Source of the DNA: Streptomyces sp. GQFP
Lineage (GTDB): Bacteria; Actinomycetota; Actinomycetes; Streptomycetales; Streptomycetaceae
Direction: 5' to 3'
Assembly (NCBI RefSeq): GCF_021545335.1
Contig: NZ_CP089312.1
Location: 124,001-188,000 of the forward strand
Length of the DNA stretch: 64,000 nt
Both the position numbers and the translations under genes were made by a program. The first letter of the stretch is position 1. Every line of letters begins with the position of its first letter. Shown here piece after piece: positions 24,655 to 32,732 of the stretch. A model generated the notes under the pieces. That model did no database searches and was not told the origin of the DNA. It saw nothing but the letters and a program-made list of their open reading frames with translations.

Positions 24655-24677
24655 TTGTCAGTGGGGCTTGGTAGAAC
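24655..24677 (+). promoter_or_regulatory. RecA-NDp/PafBC-type promoter motif, plus strand
   Basis: TTGTCAGTG (24655-24663), eight bases, then TAGAAC (24672-24677), matching the same consensus except for the last base of the -10 (C for T). It would drive the STM4015-STM4011 operon with a leader of about 80 bases. Together with its minus-strand twin 72 bases away it makes a divergent, damage-responsive control region. Confidence 0.82.
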
Positions 24678-24763
24678 TCCTCTACCTGGACGCGATCGGC
24701 GCGCGCCAGGACGGGAATCACGACCGCCGATCCAACGGCCCCAGTATCAGGGAGCAGGCACGC

Positions 24764-25726
24764 ATGACCATCGGTAGCCACCTCCAGGAATTCCACGGCC
24801 TGCCGGCCTTCCCCGAGGCCGGTGACACGCTGGAGGACGAGTCCGATCTTCCGTCGCCCGAGTCCGTCGCCTGGCGGGTCGGCGTGGACTCCTACGACTC
24901 CAAGGAGGAGTGGGAGGACGCCTTCGCCCGCTTCCTGGAGGCCGTGGACACCCACCAGGTCCGCGCCCTGATCGTCGGCGCGTGGAGCGAGGTGTACGAG
25001 AACGGCCCGGAGGAGGTGATCAAGGCGCTGGTGGCGGCCCGCGACCGGCTGCCCGCCCTGCGCGGCCTGTTCCTGGGCGACATCGTGATGGAGGAGGCCG
25101 AGATCTCCTGGATCACCCAGGGCGATGTCACTCCCCTCCTGGCGGCCTTTCCCGACCTGGAGGAGTTCGCCGTCCGCGGGGGCAACGGGCTGGTCCTCTC
25201 CGCCGTCCGGCACGAGCGGCTGCGCAAGCTGACCGTGGAGAGCGGCGGCTTGTTCGTCGAGGTGGTGCGGGGCATCGCGGGCAGTGATCTGCCCGCCCTC
25301 GTCGAACTCGACCTGTGGCTGGGCACGTCCGAGTACGGGGGCAACGCGGACGTGGCCGACCTGGAGCCCTTCTTCGCGGGCACGAGGCTGCCGAGCCTGA
25401 CGCATCTCGCCCTGCACAACAGCGAGATCCAGGACGAAATCTGTACGGCGCTCGCGTCCGCGCCGGTGGTGGCGCGGCTGGAGGTTCTCGACGTCTCGAT
25501 GGGCGTACTCACCGACGACGGCGCGACGGCGCTGCTGACCGGTCAGCCGTTGACCCATCTGAAGAAGCTCGACCTGCGCCACAACTACCTCAGCGAGGAG
25601 TTGCGCACCCGCCTGGTGGACACCCTCGTGCCCGCCGGTGTGGAGGTCGACGCCGATCCCGGCGACGCCGACTCCGACGAGGAGGACGACGGCACGGTCT
25701 ATCGGTTCGTCGCGGTGGGCGAGTAG
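24764..25726 (+). CDS. STM4015-family leucine-rich-repeat protein
   Basis: A 320-residue cytoplasmic protein with a short N-terminal region (SHLQEFHGLPAFPEAG, common to the family named after Salmonella STM4015) and about six leucine-rich repeats from residue 90 on (LPALRGLFLGDIVME, LPALVELDLWLGTSEYGG, LPSLTHLALHNSEIQDE, VARLEVLDVSMGVLTDDG, LTHLKKLDLRHNYLSEE). The repeats resemble ribonuclease-inhibitor-type units and suggest a protein- or peptide-binding scaffold. It opens a five-gene operon and is closest to the damage-type promoter. STM4014 starts 41 bases later. The biochemical role of the whole set is unknown. Confidence 0.92.
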   Translation: MTIGSHLQEFHGLPAFPEAGDTLEDESDLPSPESVAWRVGVDSYDSKEEWEDAFARFLEAVDTHQVRALIVGAWSEVYENGPEEVIKALVAARDRLPALRGLFLGDIVMEEAEISWITQGDVTPLLAAFPDLEEFAVRGGNGLVLSAVRHERLRKLTVESGGLFVEVVRGIAGSDLPALVELDLWLGTSEYGGNADVADLEPFFAGTRLPSLTHLALHNSEIQDEICTALASAPVVARLEVLDVSMGVLTDDGATALLTGQPLTHLKKLDLRHNYLSEELRTRLVDTLVPAGVEVDADPGDADSDEEDDGTVYRFVAVGE

Positions 25727-25767
25727 CGCGCTCCGGAGTCGGGAACGAAGGGGGGAAGGTGAGCACC

Positions 25768-26889
25768 ATGGGGCGCAGGGGTCCGGGGGATGCCCCGCCG
25801 AGGTGGGCGGTGGTCGCCAATGGGGACAACCGTCGGGTGAGCCTGTTCGCGGCGGCTGCGGAGGCCGCCGGTCACGGCACGCCTCGCGTGGTCGAGTGGC
25901 ACGACGTGCTGCGTGCGGGCGGACACGACTTCGCGGACGACGAGTTGGTCCGCCTCGACTCTCCGGGGGAGAGCGCCGAGGTGGATGTCCTGCTGCGGGG
26001 GATCGACGATCCGACGCGGGTGGAGGGGTCCGCGCGCTGGTACGGGCGGTTCCTGGAGGGCGTGGCCTCGTTGCGCGGCGGGCGACGGCTCGACGACCCG
26101 GTGGAGCTGGCGGTGATGTTCGACAAACGGCTGTGTCACGACCGGCTCGCCCGGGCGGGCGTCCCTGTGCCGCCGTCCCCGACCTCCGGGTACGTACCGC
26201 CGGTACGGGACTGGACGGACGTACGGCGCCTCATGGCGGAGGCGGGCCTGCGGCGCGTCTTCGTCAAGCTCGCGCACGGTTCCTCCGCCTCCGGTGTGCT
26301 GGCGATCGAGACGGCCGCGTCGGGGCGGATCCGCGCGACCACGTCCGTGGAGCGCGCCGAGGAGGGACGGCTCCACAACTCCCTGCGCGTGCGCCGCTAT
26401 ACGGAGGAGCGGGAGATCGCCGCGATCGTCGACGCGCTCGCCCCGGACGGGCTGCACATCGAGCGATGGCTGCCGAAGGCCTCGCTCGGCGGCCGGTCGG
26501 CGGACCTGCGGATTGTCGTCGTGGGCGGCCGGGCCACCCACGCCGTCGTCCGCACGAGCCGCTCCCCGCTGACCAATCTGCATCTCGGCGGGACACGCGG
26601 CGATCTGGCGGCCGTACGGGCGCTGGCCGGTGACCGGTGGGCCACGGCCCTCGAAGCCGGCGAGCGGGCCGCGGCCTGCTTCCCCGGCACCCTGTGCGTA
26701 GGTGTCGACCTCCTGCCGGCCGTCGGCTGGCGCCGCTTCGCCGTCGGGGAGGTCAACGCGTTCGGTGACCTGCTTCCACGCCTCACCGGCCTGCCGGGCA
26801 GCGGGGCCGAGGGCATGGACACGTACGCCGCACAGGTCGCGGCGGCCCCTTCCTTCTCACTGCCAAGGACCACCCATGCCACCGTCTGA
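25768..26889 (+). CDS. STM4014-family ATP-grasp-like protein
   Basis: A 373-residue protein. The N-terminal part reads WAVVANGDNRRVSLFAAAAE, a pre-ATP-grasp fold; the middle has VFVKLAHGSSASGVLAIE, matching the ATP-grasp lysine strand and glycine-rich loop; the end has FAVGEVNAFGDLLPRL, where GEVNAFGD resembles the metal-binding Asn/Glu motif of ligases such as RimK. ATP-dependent amide or ester ligation is therefore likely (inference). The ATG at 25768 is preferred to a GTG nine bases earlier because GGGGGAAGG is well spaced only for the ATG. Its 3' end overlaps STM4013 by 14 bases. Confidence 0.9.
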   Translation: MGRRGPGDAPPRWAVVANGDNRRVSLFAAAAEAAGHGTPRVVEWHDVLRAGGHDFADDELVRLDSPGESAEVDVLLRGIDDPTRVEGSARWYGRFLEGVASLRGGRRLDDPVELAVMFDKRLCHDRLARAGVPVPPSPTSGYVPPVRDWTDVRRLMAEAGLRRVFVKLAHGSSASGVLAIETAASGRIRATTSVERAEEGRLHNSLRVRRYTEEREIAAIVDALAPDGLHIERWLPKASLGGRSADLRIVVVGGRATHAVVRTSRSPLTNLHLGGTRGDLAAVRALAGDRWATALEAGERAAACFPGTLCVGVDLLPAVGWRRFAVGEVNAFGDLLPRLTGLPGSGAEGMDTYAAQVAAAPSFSLPRTTHATV

Positions 26890-27727
26890 GCCCTCCCCCG
26901 CCCCGGCCGTCGGGCCGGACATGAACGAGGTGGTGGGCCGCGACGACCTGCTCCTCCTCACCCTGGACACCCTCCGGTACGACGTGGCCGTCGAACTCGC
27001 CGCCGCCGGACGGCTGCCCAACCTGACCGCGCGTCTGCCGGGCGGTGTCTGGGAGAAGCGGCACGCTCCCGGGAGTTTCACGTACGCCTCCCACCAGGCG
27101 ATGTTCGCGGGCTTCCTGCCCACCCCGGCAGGACCCGGACCGCATCCGCGCCTGTTCGCCGCCAAGTTCGCGGGGAGCGAGACGACGGCGGACGGCACGT
27201 ACGTCTTCGACACCCCGGACCTCGTGTCCGGCCTGGCCGCGCACGGGTACCGCACGGTGTGCATCGGCGGCGTCGGCTTCTTCAACAAACAGGGCGCCCT
27301 GGGTGACGTCCTGCCCGGGTTCTTCCAGGAGAGCCACTGGGAGCCGGAGTTCTCCGTGGCCTCCCCGACCTCCTTCGAGGCGCAGGTGGCGCGTGCCGAG
27401 AAGACGGTGTCCGAACTGCCGCCCGAGCAGCGGCTGTTCCTCTTCCTGAACGCCTCCGCGCTCCACCAGCCGAACTGGTTCCATCTGCCCGGCGCGACCC
27501 GGGAGGCGGGCGACAGCCGGGCCACCCATGCCGCCGCGCTGGAGTACGTCGACCGTCATGTCGGGCGGCTGTTCGCGGCGATGAGTTCGCGCCGCCGCTG
27601 TTTCGCCATCGTCTGTTCCGACCACGGCACCGCCTACGGGGACGACGGTTACACCGGCCACCGCCTCGGCCACGAGTCCGTGTGGACCGTGCCCTACGGC
27701 CACTTCTTCCTGGAGCCGTCCGTATGA
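26876..27727 (+). CDS. STM4013/SEN3800-family hydrolase (alkaline phosphatase superfamily)
   Basis: A 283-residue enzyme of the sulfatase/phosphopentomutase-like fold. The first metal motif is LLLLTLDTLRYDVAVELAA with the Asp ligands, and the last is CSDHGTAYGDDG followed by GHRLGHESVW, where Asp-His-Gly and the later His are the second metal set. This predicts hydrolysis or transfer of a phosphate, phosphonate or sulfate ester. The ATG at 26876, overlapping STM4014, has AAGGA 6 bases upstream; a family-like start MNEVVGRDDLL at 26921 is the alternative. It overlaps STM4012 as ATGA. Confidence 0.9.
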   Translation: MPPSEPSPAPAVGPDMNEVVGRDDLLLLTLDTLRYDVAVELAAAGRLPNLTARLPGGVWEKRHAPGSFTYASHQAMFAGFLPTPAGPGPHPRLFAAKFAGSETTADGTYVFDTPDLVSGLAAHGYRTVCIGGVGFFNKQGALGDVLPGFFQESHWEPEFSVASPTSFEAQVARAEKTVSELPPEQRLFLFLNASALHQPNWFHLPGATREAGDSRATHAAALEYVDRHVGRLFAAMSSRRRCFAIVCSDHGTAYGDDGYTGHRLGHESVWTVPYGHFFLEPSV

Positions 27728-29079
27728 CCGTCACCGCGATGGACACCACCGTCCGCTCACCTCGCCCGTACCAGAGCTATACGTACGCGTACCCGCACAA
27801 GACCGCCTACCGGCCGCTGTCGCCCGAGCCCGGGCTCGCGGACCTATGGGCCGGGGAGTCCCGCCAGTCCCTGTCGCTGTATCTGCACATCCCGTTCTGC
27901 GAGATCCGGTGCGGCTTCTGCAACCTGTTCACCCGCATCGGCGCGCCCGACGGACTGACGGGCCGTTATCTGGACGCCGTACAGCGCCAGGCCGCCGCCG
28001 TCCGCGAGGCGTTGGGCGATGCGGAACCCCCGCGATTCGCCAACGCGGCCTTCGGCGGCGGGACTCCGACGTTCCTGGAAGCCCCGGAGCTGGAACGGCT
28101 GTGCGACATCGCCGAGCGGGAGATGGGCGTGGATCTGCGGGCCGTCCCGCTGTCCGTGGAGGCGTCGCCGTCCACGGCCACGGCCGACCGGCTGGCGGTG
28201 CTGGCCGAGCGGGGCACCACCCGCCTCAGCCTCGGTGTGCAGAGCTTCGTCGAGGAGGAGGCGCGGGCCGCCGTACGCCCGCAGCACAGGTCCGACGTCG
28301 AGGCGGCGCTCGCCCGGATCCGTGAGGCGGCCGTGCCCGTCCTCAACATCGATCTGATCTACGGCATCGACGGGCAGACAGCGGCCAGTTGGCGCTACTC
28401 CCTCGACGCGGCCCTGGCCTGGCGCCCCGAGGAGATCTACCTCTACCCCCTCTACATCCGCCCGCTCACCGGACTCGGCCGCCGTGTCGACCCGGCGGCG
28501 GCCGACCGGGAGTGGGACGAGCAGCGCCTGCGCCGCTACCGGGAGGGCCGCGACCATCTGCTCTCCCAGGGCTACGAGCAGGTGTCGATGCGGATGTTCC
28601 GGCGCTCGGACGCGCCGCCGCAGGGTCCGGACAACTACGCCTGCCAGACCGACGGCATGATCGGCCTGGGCTGCGGCGCCCGTTCGTACACCTCCCGGCT
28701 GCACTACTCCTTCGACTACGCCGTGTCGATGGGCGAGATACGCGGCATCATCGACGACTACACCGCCACCACCGACTTCTCCCGGGCACTGCACGGGCGT
28801 TGGGTCGACGAGGACGAGGCGAGGCGCCGGCATCTGCTGCAGTCGCTGCTCCAGGCCCAGGGCATGCCCGTCGCGGAGTACCGGCTGCGGTTCGGCTCCG
28901 ACCCGTACGCCGACTTTCCCGCCGAGCTGGACACCCTCGACGCCCGTGGCTGGCTCGACCACGGTCAGGATAGACAACTGCGGCTGTCCGCCGAGGGGTT
29001 GGCCCACTCGGACGCCATCGGGCCCGAGTTCTTCTCACCGGACGTACGCGCCGCCATGGCCGCCTACGAGACGAAGTGA
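27724..29079 (+). CDS. STM4012-family radical SAM protein (HemN-like)
   Basis: A 451-residue radical SAM enzyme. The 4Fe-4S cysteines are C59, C63 and C66 in HIPFCEIRCGFCNLF, the arrangement of coproporphyrinogen-III-oxidase-like (HemN/HutW) proteins. ANAAFGGGTPTFLEAPELE and LSLGVQSFVEEE are the SAM-binding strands, and NIDLIYGIDGQT follows. It also has the HemN-type C-terminal region (YACQTDGMIGLGCGARSYT). Such proteins include heme chaperones, methyltransferases and cyclopropanases, so homology does not fix the reaction. ATGA overlap with the hydrolase gene upstream; the second radical SAM gene starts 10 bases downstream. Confidence 0.93.
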   Translation: MTVTAMDTTVRSPRPYQSYTYAYPHKTAYRPLSPEPGLADLWAGESRQSLSLYLHIPFCEIRCGFCNLFTRIGAPDGLTGRYLDAVQRQAAAVREALGDAEPPRFANAAFGGGTPTFLEAPELERLCDIAEREMGVDLRAVPLSVEASPSTATADRLAVLAERGTTRLSLGVQSFVEEEARAAVRPQHRSDVEAALARIREAAVPVLNIDLIYGIDGQTAASWRYSLDAALAWRPEEIYLYPLYIRPLTGLGRRVDPAAADREWDEQRLRRYREGRDHLLSQGYEQVSMRMFRRSDAPPQGPDNYACQTDGMIGLGCGARSYTSRLHYSFDYAVSMGEIRGIIDDYTATTDFSRALHGRWVDEDEARRRHLLQSLLQAQGMPVAEYRLRFGSDPYADFPAELDTLDARGWLDHGQDRQLRLSAEGLAHSDAIGPEFFSPDVRAAMAAYETK

Positions 29080-29089
29080 GCGGGGTCCC

Positions 29090-30013
29090 GTGGATCTGAC
29101 GCTGCTGTACCGGGGGCCGCTCTCCTCCTGCGACTACGACTGTCCCTACTGCCCGTTCGCGAAGCGGCGCGACAGCACGGCGCAGCTCCGCGCCGATCGC
29201 GCGGCGCTGGAGCGGTTCACCGGGTGGGCGCGCGGGCAGCGGGAGGACCGGCTGTCGGTGCTCTTCACCCCGTGGGGCGAGGGACTGGTCCGCTCCTGGT
29301 ACCGGCGCGCCCTCGTCGATCTTTCGCACGAGCCGCACATACGGCGGGTCGCCATCCAGACCAACCTGAGCTGCCGCACCGACTGGCTGGCGGACGCGGA
29401 CCGGGACACCGTCGCCCTGTGGTGCACCTACCACCCCGGGCAGACGCCGTACGAACGGTTCCTGGCCAAGACGTATGAGCTGTCCGCCCTCGGGGTCCGT
29501 TTCAGCGTCGGTGTCGTCGGCGTGCCGGACCATCTGGAGCACGCGCGACGGCTGCGCGAGGCGCTGCCGGAGCATGTCTATCTGTGGGTGAACGCGGCCG
29601 AAGGGCACACCTACACGGACGAGGAGGCCGGCCGGTGGACGGCGCTGGACCCGCTCTTCCCGTTCAGCCGCCACCCGCACCGCTCGGCGGGCCTGCCGTG
29701 CCGCACCGGCGAGTCGGTGCTCTCGGTGGACGGCGAGGGCACGGTGCGCCGCTGCCATTTCGTCCGTACGGAGCTGGGAAATCTGTACGACGGCTCGTAC
29801 CGCGCCGCGCTCGGCCCCCGGGCCTGCCCGCTGACCGTGTGCGACTGCCACATCGGTTACGTGCATCTGGAGACACTGCCGCTGTACGACGTGTTCGCGG
29901 GCGGCATCCTGGAGCGCGTGCCGAGGGCTCTCCCGGACCGGGCGCTCCTGCCGCTGGTCCCGTCCGAGTTGGCGTCGACGACGGCCGGCGTGACAGGGTC
30001 GCCCGAGTCGTGA
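29090..30013 (+). CDS. STM4011-family radical SAM protein
   Basis: A 307-residue radical SAM protein. The cluster motif CxxxCxxC is at C14, C18 and C21 (CDYDCPYCPF). VLFTPWGEGLVRSWYRRAL is the SAM-binding region, and AIQTNLSCRTDWL follows. The C-terminal third has additional cysteines (GLPCRTGES, RRCHFVR, RACPLTVCDCHIGY) in a SPASM/twitch-like pattern for an auxiliary cluster, as in peptide-modifying enzymes. The GTG at 29090 follows GCGGGG. Together with STM4012 it gives this operon two radical SAM steps. No precursor peptide gene is evident nearby; the substrate is unknown. Confidence 0.92.
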   Translation: MDLTLLYRGPLSSCDYDCPYCPFAKRRDSTAQLRADRAALERFTGWARGQREDRLSVLFTPWGEGLVRSWYRRALVDLSHEPHIRRVAIQTNLSCRTDWLADADRDTVALWCTYHPGQTPYERFLAKTYELSALGVRFSVGVVGVPDHLEHARRLREALPEHVYLWVNAAEGHTYTDEEAGRWTALDPLFPFSRHPHRSAGLPCRTGESVLSVDGEGTVRRCHFVRTELGNLYDGSYRAALGPRACPLTVCDCHIGYVHLETLPLYDVFAGGILERVPRALPDRALLPLVPSELASTTAGVTGSPES

Positions 30014-30038
30014 ACGTGCTGTGGGTGAGAGGAAGTTC

Positions 30039-30611
30039 GTGGACACGCAGACCTGGGACGCACTGGCCGCATCGATGAGGAACGCGTACACCGCGGGTCT
30101 GGGCGAGGGGGCGGTGCCCCGTCCGGTCATCATGCCGCTGGTCCGCGGTGAACTGGTCGGCCTGGTCTGGCTGCGTCCCGTCGAGACCGGCAAGGACGCG
30201 CTCACCGGCATCGCCCAGCTGTCGAACATCGCCGCGGCGGCCGGTGCCGACGAGGTCGTCCTCGCCTGGGAGACCCGGGACGTCGCCGCCCTGTGCGAGT
30301 CGCCGGTCACCGGCCCGGCGCCGTGCCTGAACCTGGTGCACGCCACGAAGGACGGCCACACCCTGCACCGGTTCCCGTACGCCGAGCAGCCCCTCGGCCA
30401 CACCCCCGAGGGCCCGGCCGCGATCGAGCCGCAGTGGCTGCTCGCACCCGAACCCCAGCCGGGCGGCGAGCTGATCCCGCCGGTCCGGGCCGCGGTCGAC
30501 TACTCCTTCGTCCCGCTCGAGATCGACCATCCCTCCCCCTTCGGGGTCACCGTCATCCTGATGGAGGAGGACGGCTACAACGTGCGCCTGACCGAGGCGT
30601 TCGCCCTCTGA
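30039..30611 (+). CDS. Hypothetical protein behind the STM401x operon
   Basis: A 190-residue soluble protein I do not recognise. It contains WDALAASMRNAYTAGLGEG, an alternating-strand core (VIMPLVRGELVGLVWLRPVE, EVVLAWETRDVAALCE) and a C-terminal FVPLEIDHPSPFGVTVIL. Proline-rich middle; no signal or membrane helix. The GTG at 30039 is chosen for GAGAGGAAG upstream; another GTG at 30021 is in frame. It lies 25 bases after STM4011 on the same strand and may be part of the operon by read-through, though it is not a usual member of the set. Confidence 0.75.
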   Translation: MDTQTWDALAASMRNAYTAGLGEGAVPRPVIMPLVRGELVGLVWLRPVETGKDALTGIAQLSNIAAAAGADEVVLAWETRDVAALCESPVTGPAPCLNLVHATKDGHTLHRFPYAEQPLGHTPEGPAAIEPQWLLAPEPQPGGELIPPVRAAVDYSFVPLEIDHPSPFGVTVILMEEDGYNVRLTEAFAL

Positions 30612-30751
30612 AGCTGCTCCCCGGAGAGGGGCGACGACGCGCCCAGCGGTGCCGGGCTGCCCGTCCTGCGGATCCGCGCCGGATTCAATACACCCGGCGC
30701 GATCCCCCGCCCGAGCCGCTCACCCCGACCCGACCGGAAGTGATGCCAGCC

Positions 30752-31621
30752 ATGACCGAACTGCCCACCGAACTCTCCGCATCGGCGCTGGTGGTCACCG
30801 GGGCCACGGGACGCCTCGGCGGACGTGTCGCCCGCCGCCTGGCCCAGCGGGGCATCGCGCAACGGCTGCTGGTGCGCAGCCCCGAGCGGGCGCCCGACCT
30901 CCCCCGTGCCACGGCGGTCCGCGGCGGTTTCGGCGACCACGACGCCGTCGTCCGTGGACTGCGCGGCGCGAAGACCGTGTTCATGGTGTCCGCCTCCGAG
31001 AGCGCCGACCGGCTCGACCAGCACAAGGCCTTCGTGGACAGCGTGGCGGAGGCCGGTGTCGAGCACCTGGTGTACGTGTCGTTCTTCGGCGCCGCGCCCT
31101 GTGCGACGTTCACGCTGGCCCGCGACCACTTCCACACCGAGGAGCACATCCGCACCAGCGGGCTGGCGTACACCTTCCTGCGCGACAACATGTACGCGGA
31201 GTTCGTCCCGGAACTGGCGGGTGCGGACGGTGTCATCCGTGGTCCGGCCGGGCAGGGGCGGGCCGCCTTCGTCTCGCAGGACGACATCGCCGACGCGGCG
31301 ACCGCGGTCCTGACACGCCCGGGCGACCACTCGGGAGCCGTGTACGACCTGACGGGGCCGGAGTCCCTGACGCTGGACGACGCCGCCCGCATCGTGTCCG
31401 AGGTGCTCGGCCGCAGCATCACCTATGAGCCGGAGACGGTCGAGGAGGCGTACGCCTCCCGCGCCTCCTACGGCGCGCCACCCTGGCAGCTCGACGCGTG
31501 GGTGTCCACCTACACGGCCATCGCGGCCGGCCAGCTCGACGGTGTCAGCGACGCGGTGCCCTTCCTCACCGGCCGCCCGGCCACGCCCCTGGCGGACGTC
31601 GTTCGCGCCACCAAGGGCTGA
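30752..31621 (+). CDS. NmrA-like NAD(P)-binding reductase (atypical short-chain dehydrogenase)
   Basis: A 289-residue atypical SDR of the NmrA/QOR2 type. The nucleotide-binding glycine motif is GATGRLGGRVARRLA near the N-terminus; HLVYVSFFGAAP takes the place of the active-site strand; DNMYAEFVPELAG and DLTGPESLTLDDAARIVSEVLGR are typical of quinone-reductase-like members. No YxxxK catalytic pair is clear. Likely an NADPH sensor or quinone reductase. The ATG at 30752 is preferred over 30743 because GGAAG (30736-30740) is correctly spaced only for it. Confidence 0.9.
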   Translation: MTELPTELSASALVVTGATGRLGGRVARRLAQRGIAQRLLVRSPERAPDLPRATAVRGGFGDHDAVVRGLRGAKTVFMVSASESADRLDQHKAFVDSVAEAGVEHLVYVSFFGAAPCATFTLARDHFHTEEHIRTSGLAYTFLRDNMYAEFVPELAGADGVIRGPAGQGRAAFVSQDDIADAATAVLTRPGDHSGAVYDLTGPESLTLDDAARIVSEVLGRSITYEPETVEEAYASRASYGAPPWQLDAWVSTYTAIAAGQLDGVSDAVPFLTGRPATPLADVVRATKG

Positions 31622-31668
31622 ACCCGCCACCGCCTGGCCTCGACGTACCGCCTACGAAGGACACGCCA

Positions 31669-31686
31669 GTGGTACCGCGGTACCAC
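31669..31686. promoter_or_regulatory. Perfect 18-bp palindrome GTGGTACCGCGGTACCAC
   Basis: A fully symmetric site about 117 bases upstream of the ABC-2 transporter operon, in a spacer of 181 bases with no gene. Such long exact dyads with GGTACC half sites are typical operators for TetR- or LuxR-type dimers. The response regulator encoded at the end of the same operon is the obvious candidate binder, which would make the site autoregulatory. Inferred from position only. Confidence 0.6.
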
Positions 31687-31802
31687 CCGGCCACCGAAGT
31701 GTCCCCTGTGGTCCCACGGCCGCGGCCTGCCGTTCTCGTAGCTTCGACATCAGGCGCCGCGCTGTGTGTGCGGCCGTGTTCGCGGCAGGAGAGGCCACTT
31801 CC

Positions 31803-32732
31803 ATGATCGAAGCGCGTGAGCTGACAAAGCGGTACGGCGACAAGACGGTCGTCGACCACTTGAGCTTCACCGTCAAACCGGGAGAGGTGACCGGCTTCCT
31901 GGGGCCCAACGGAGCGGGCAAGTCCACGACCATGCGCATGATCATCGGGCTGGACTCCCCGACGGGCGGCTCGGTCACGGTCAACGGACGCTCCTACGCG
32001 AAGCACGCGGCGCCCCTGCACGAGATCGGCTCCCTCCTTGAGGCCAAGTCCGTCCACCCGGGGCGTACCGCGTTCAACCATCTGATGGCGCTGGCCCACA
32101 CCCACGGCATCTCCCGCCGCCGGGTGGACGAGGTCATCGAGCTGGCGGGGCTGACCAGCGTGGCCGGCAAGCGGGCGGGCGCCTTCTCGCTCGGCATGGG
32201 CCAGCGGCTCGGTATCGCCTCGGCGCTGCTCGCCGACCCGGCGATCGTCATGCTCGACGAACCGGTCAACGGCCTCGACCCCGAGGGCGTGCTGTGGGTA
32301 CGCAACCTGCTGCGGTCCCTGGCCGACGAGGGCCGGGCCGTGATGCTCTCCTCCCACCTGATGAGCGAGACCGCACTGATCGCCGACCACCTCGTGATCA
32401 TCGGCCGGGGCCGCCTCCTCGCGGACACCACGGTCGACGACTTCACCCGGGAGGCGGGCGGCGGAGGCGTGAAGGTCGCCACCACCGAGGCTGTGCGGCT
32501 GCGTTCGCTGCTGGCGGGCCCGGACGTCACCATCAGCTCGTCCTCCGCCGAGGAGCTGGTGGTGTCGGGGCGGAGCGCCCGGGAGATCGGGGCCGTCGCC
32601 GCCGAGCACGGGGTGGCGCTGTACGAACTCACCCCGCAGTCGGTCTCCCTGGAGGAGGCCTTCATGGCCCTCACCCACGACGCCGTCGAGTACCAGAGCG
32701 CCCCCGCCGACACCGCACGAAAGGCCGCCTGA
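31803..32732 (+). CDS. ABC-2 type transporter ATP-binding protein
   Basis: A 309-residue ATPase of the drug/lantibiotic-export (DrrA/BcrA-like) class. Walker A is GPNGAGKST, the signature is degenerate (FSLGMGQRLGIA in place of LSGGQ), Walker B is IVMLDEPVNGLDPEG, and the switch histidine is in SSHLMSE. The C-terminal extension after about residue 220 is usual for this class. First gene of a four-gene unit with a permease and a two-component system (gaps of 0-17 bases), typical of antibiotic-sensing export modules in Streptomyces. Confidence 0.93.
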   Translation: MIEARELTKRYGDKTVVDHLSFTVKPGEVTGFLGPNGAGKSTTMRMIIGLDSPTGGSVTVNGRSYAKHAAPLHEIGSLLEAKSVHPGRTAFNHLMALAHTHGISRRRVDEVIELAGLTSVAGKRAGAFSLGMGQRLGIASALLADPAIVMLDEPVNGLDPEGVLWVRNLLRSLADEGRAVMLSSHLMSETALIADHLVIIGRGRLLADTTVDDFTREAGGGGVKVATTEAVRLRSLLAGPDVTISSSSAEELVVSGRSAREIGAVAAEHGVALYELTPQSVSLEEAFMALTHDAVEYQSAPADTARKAA

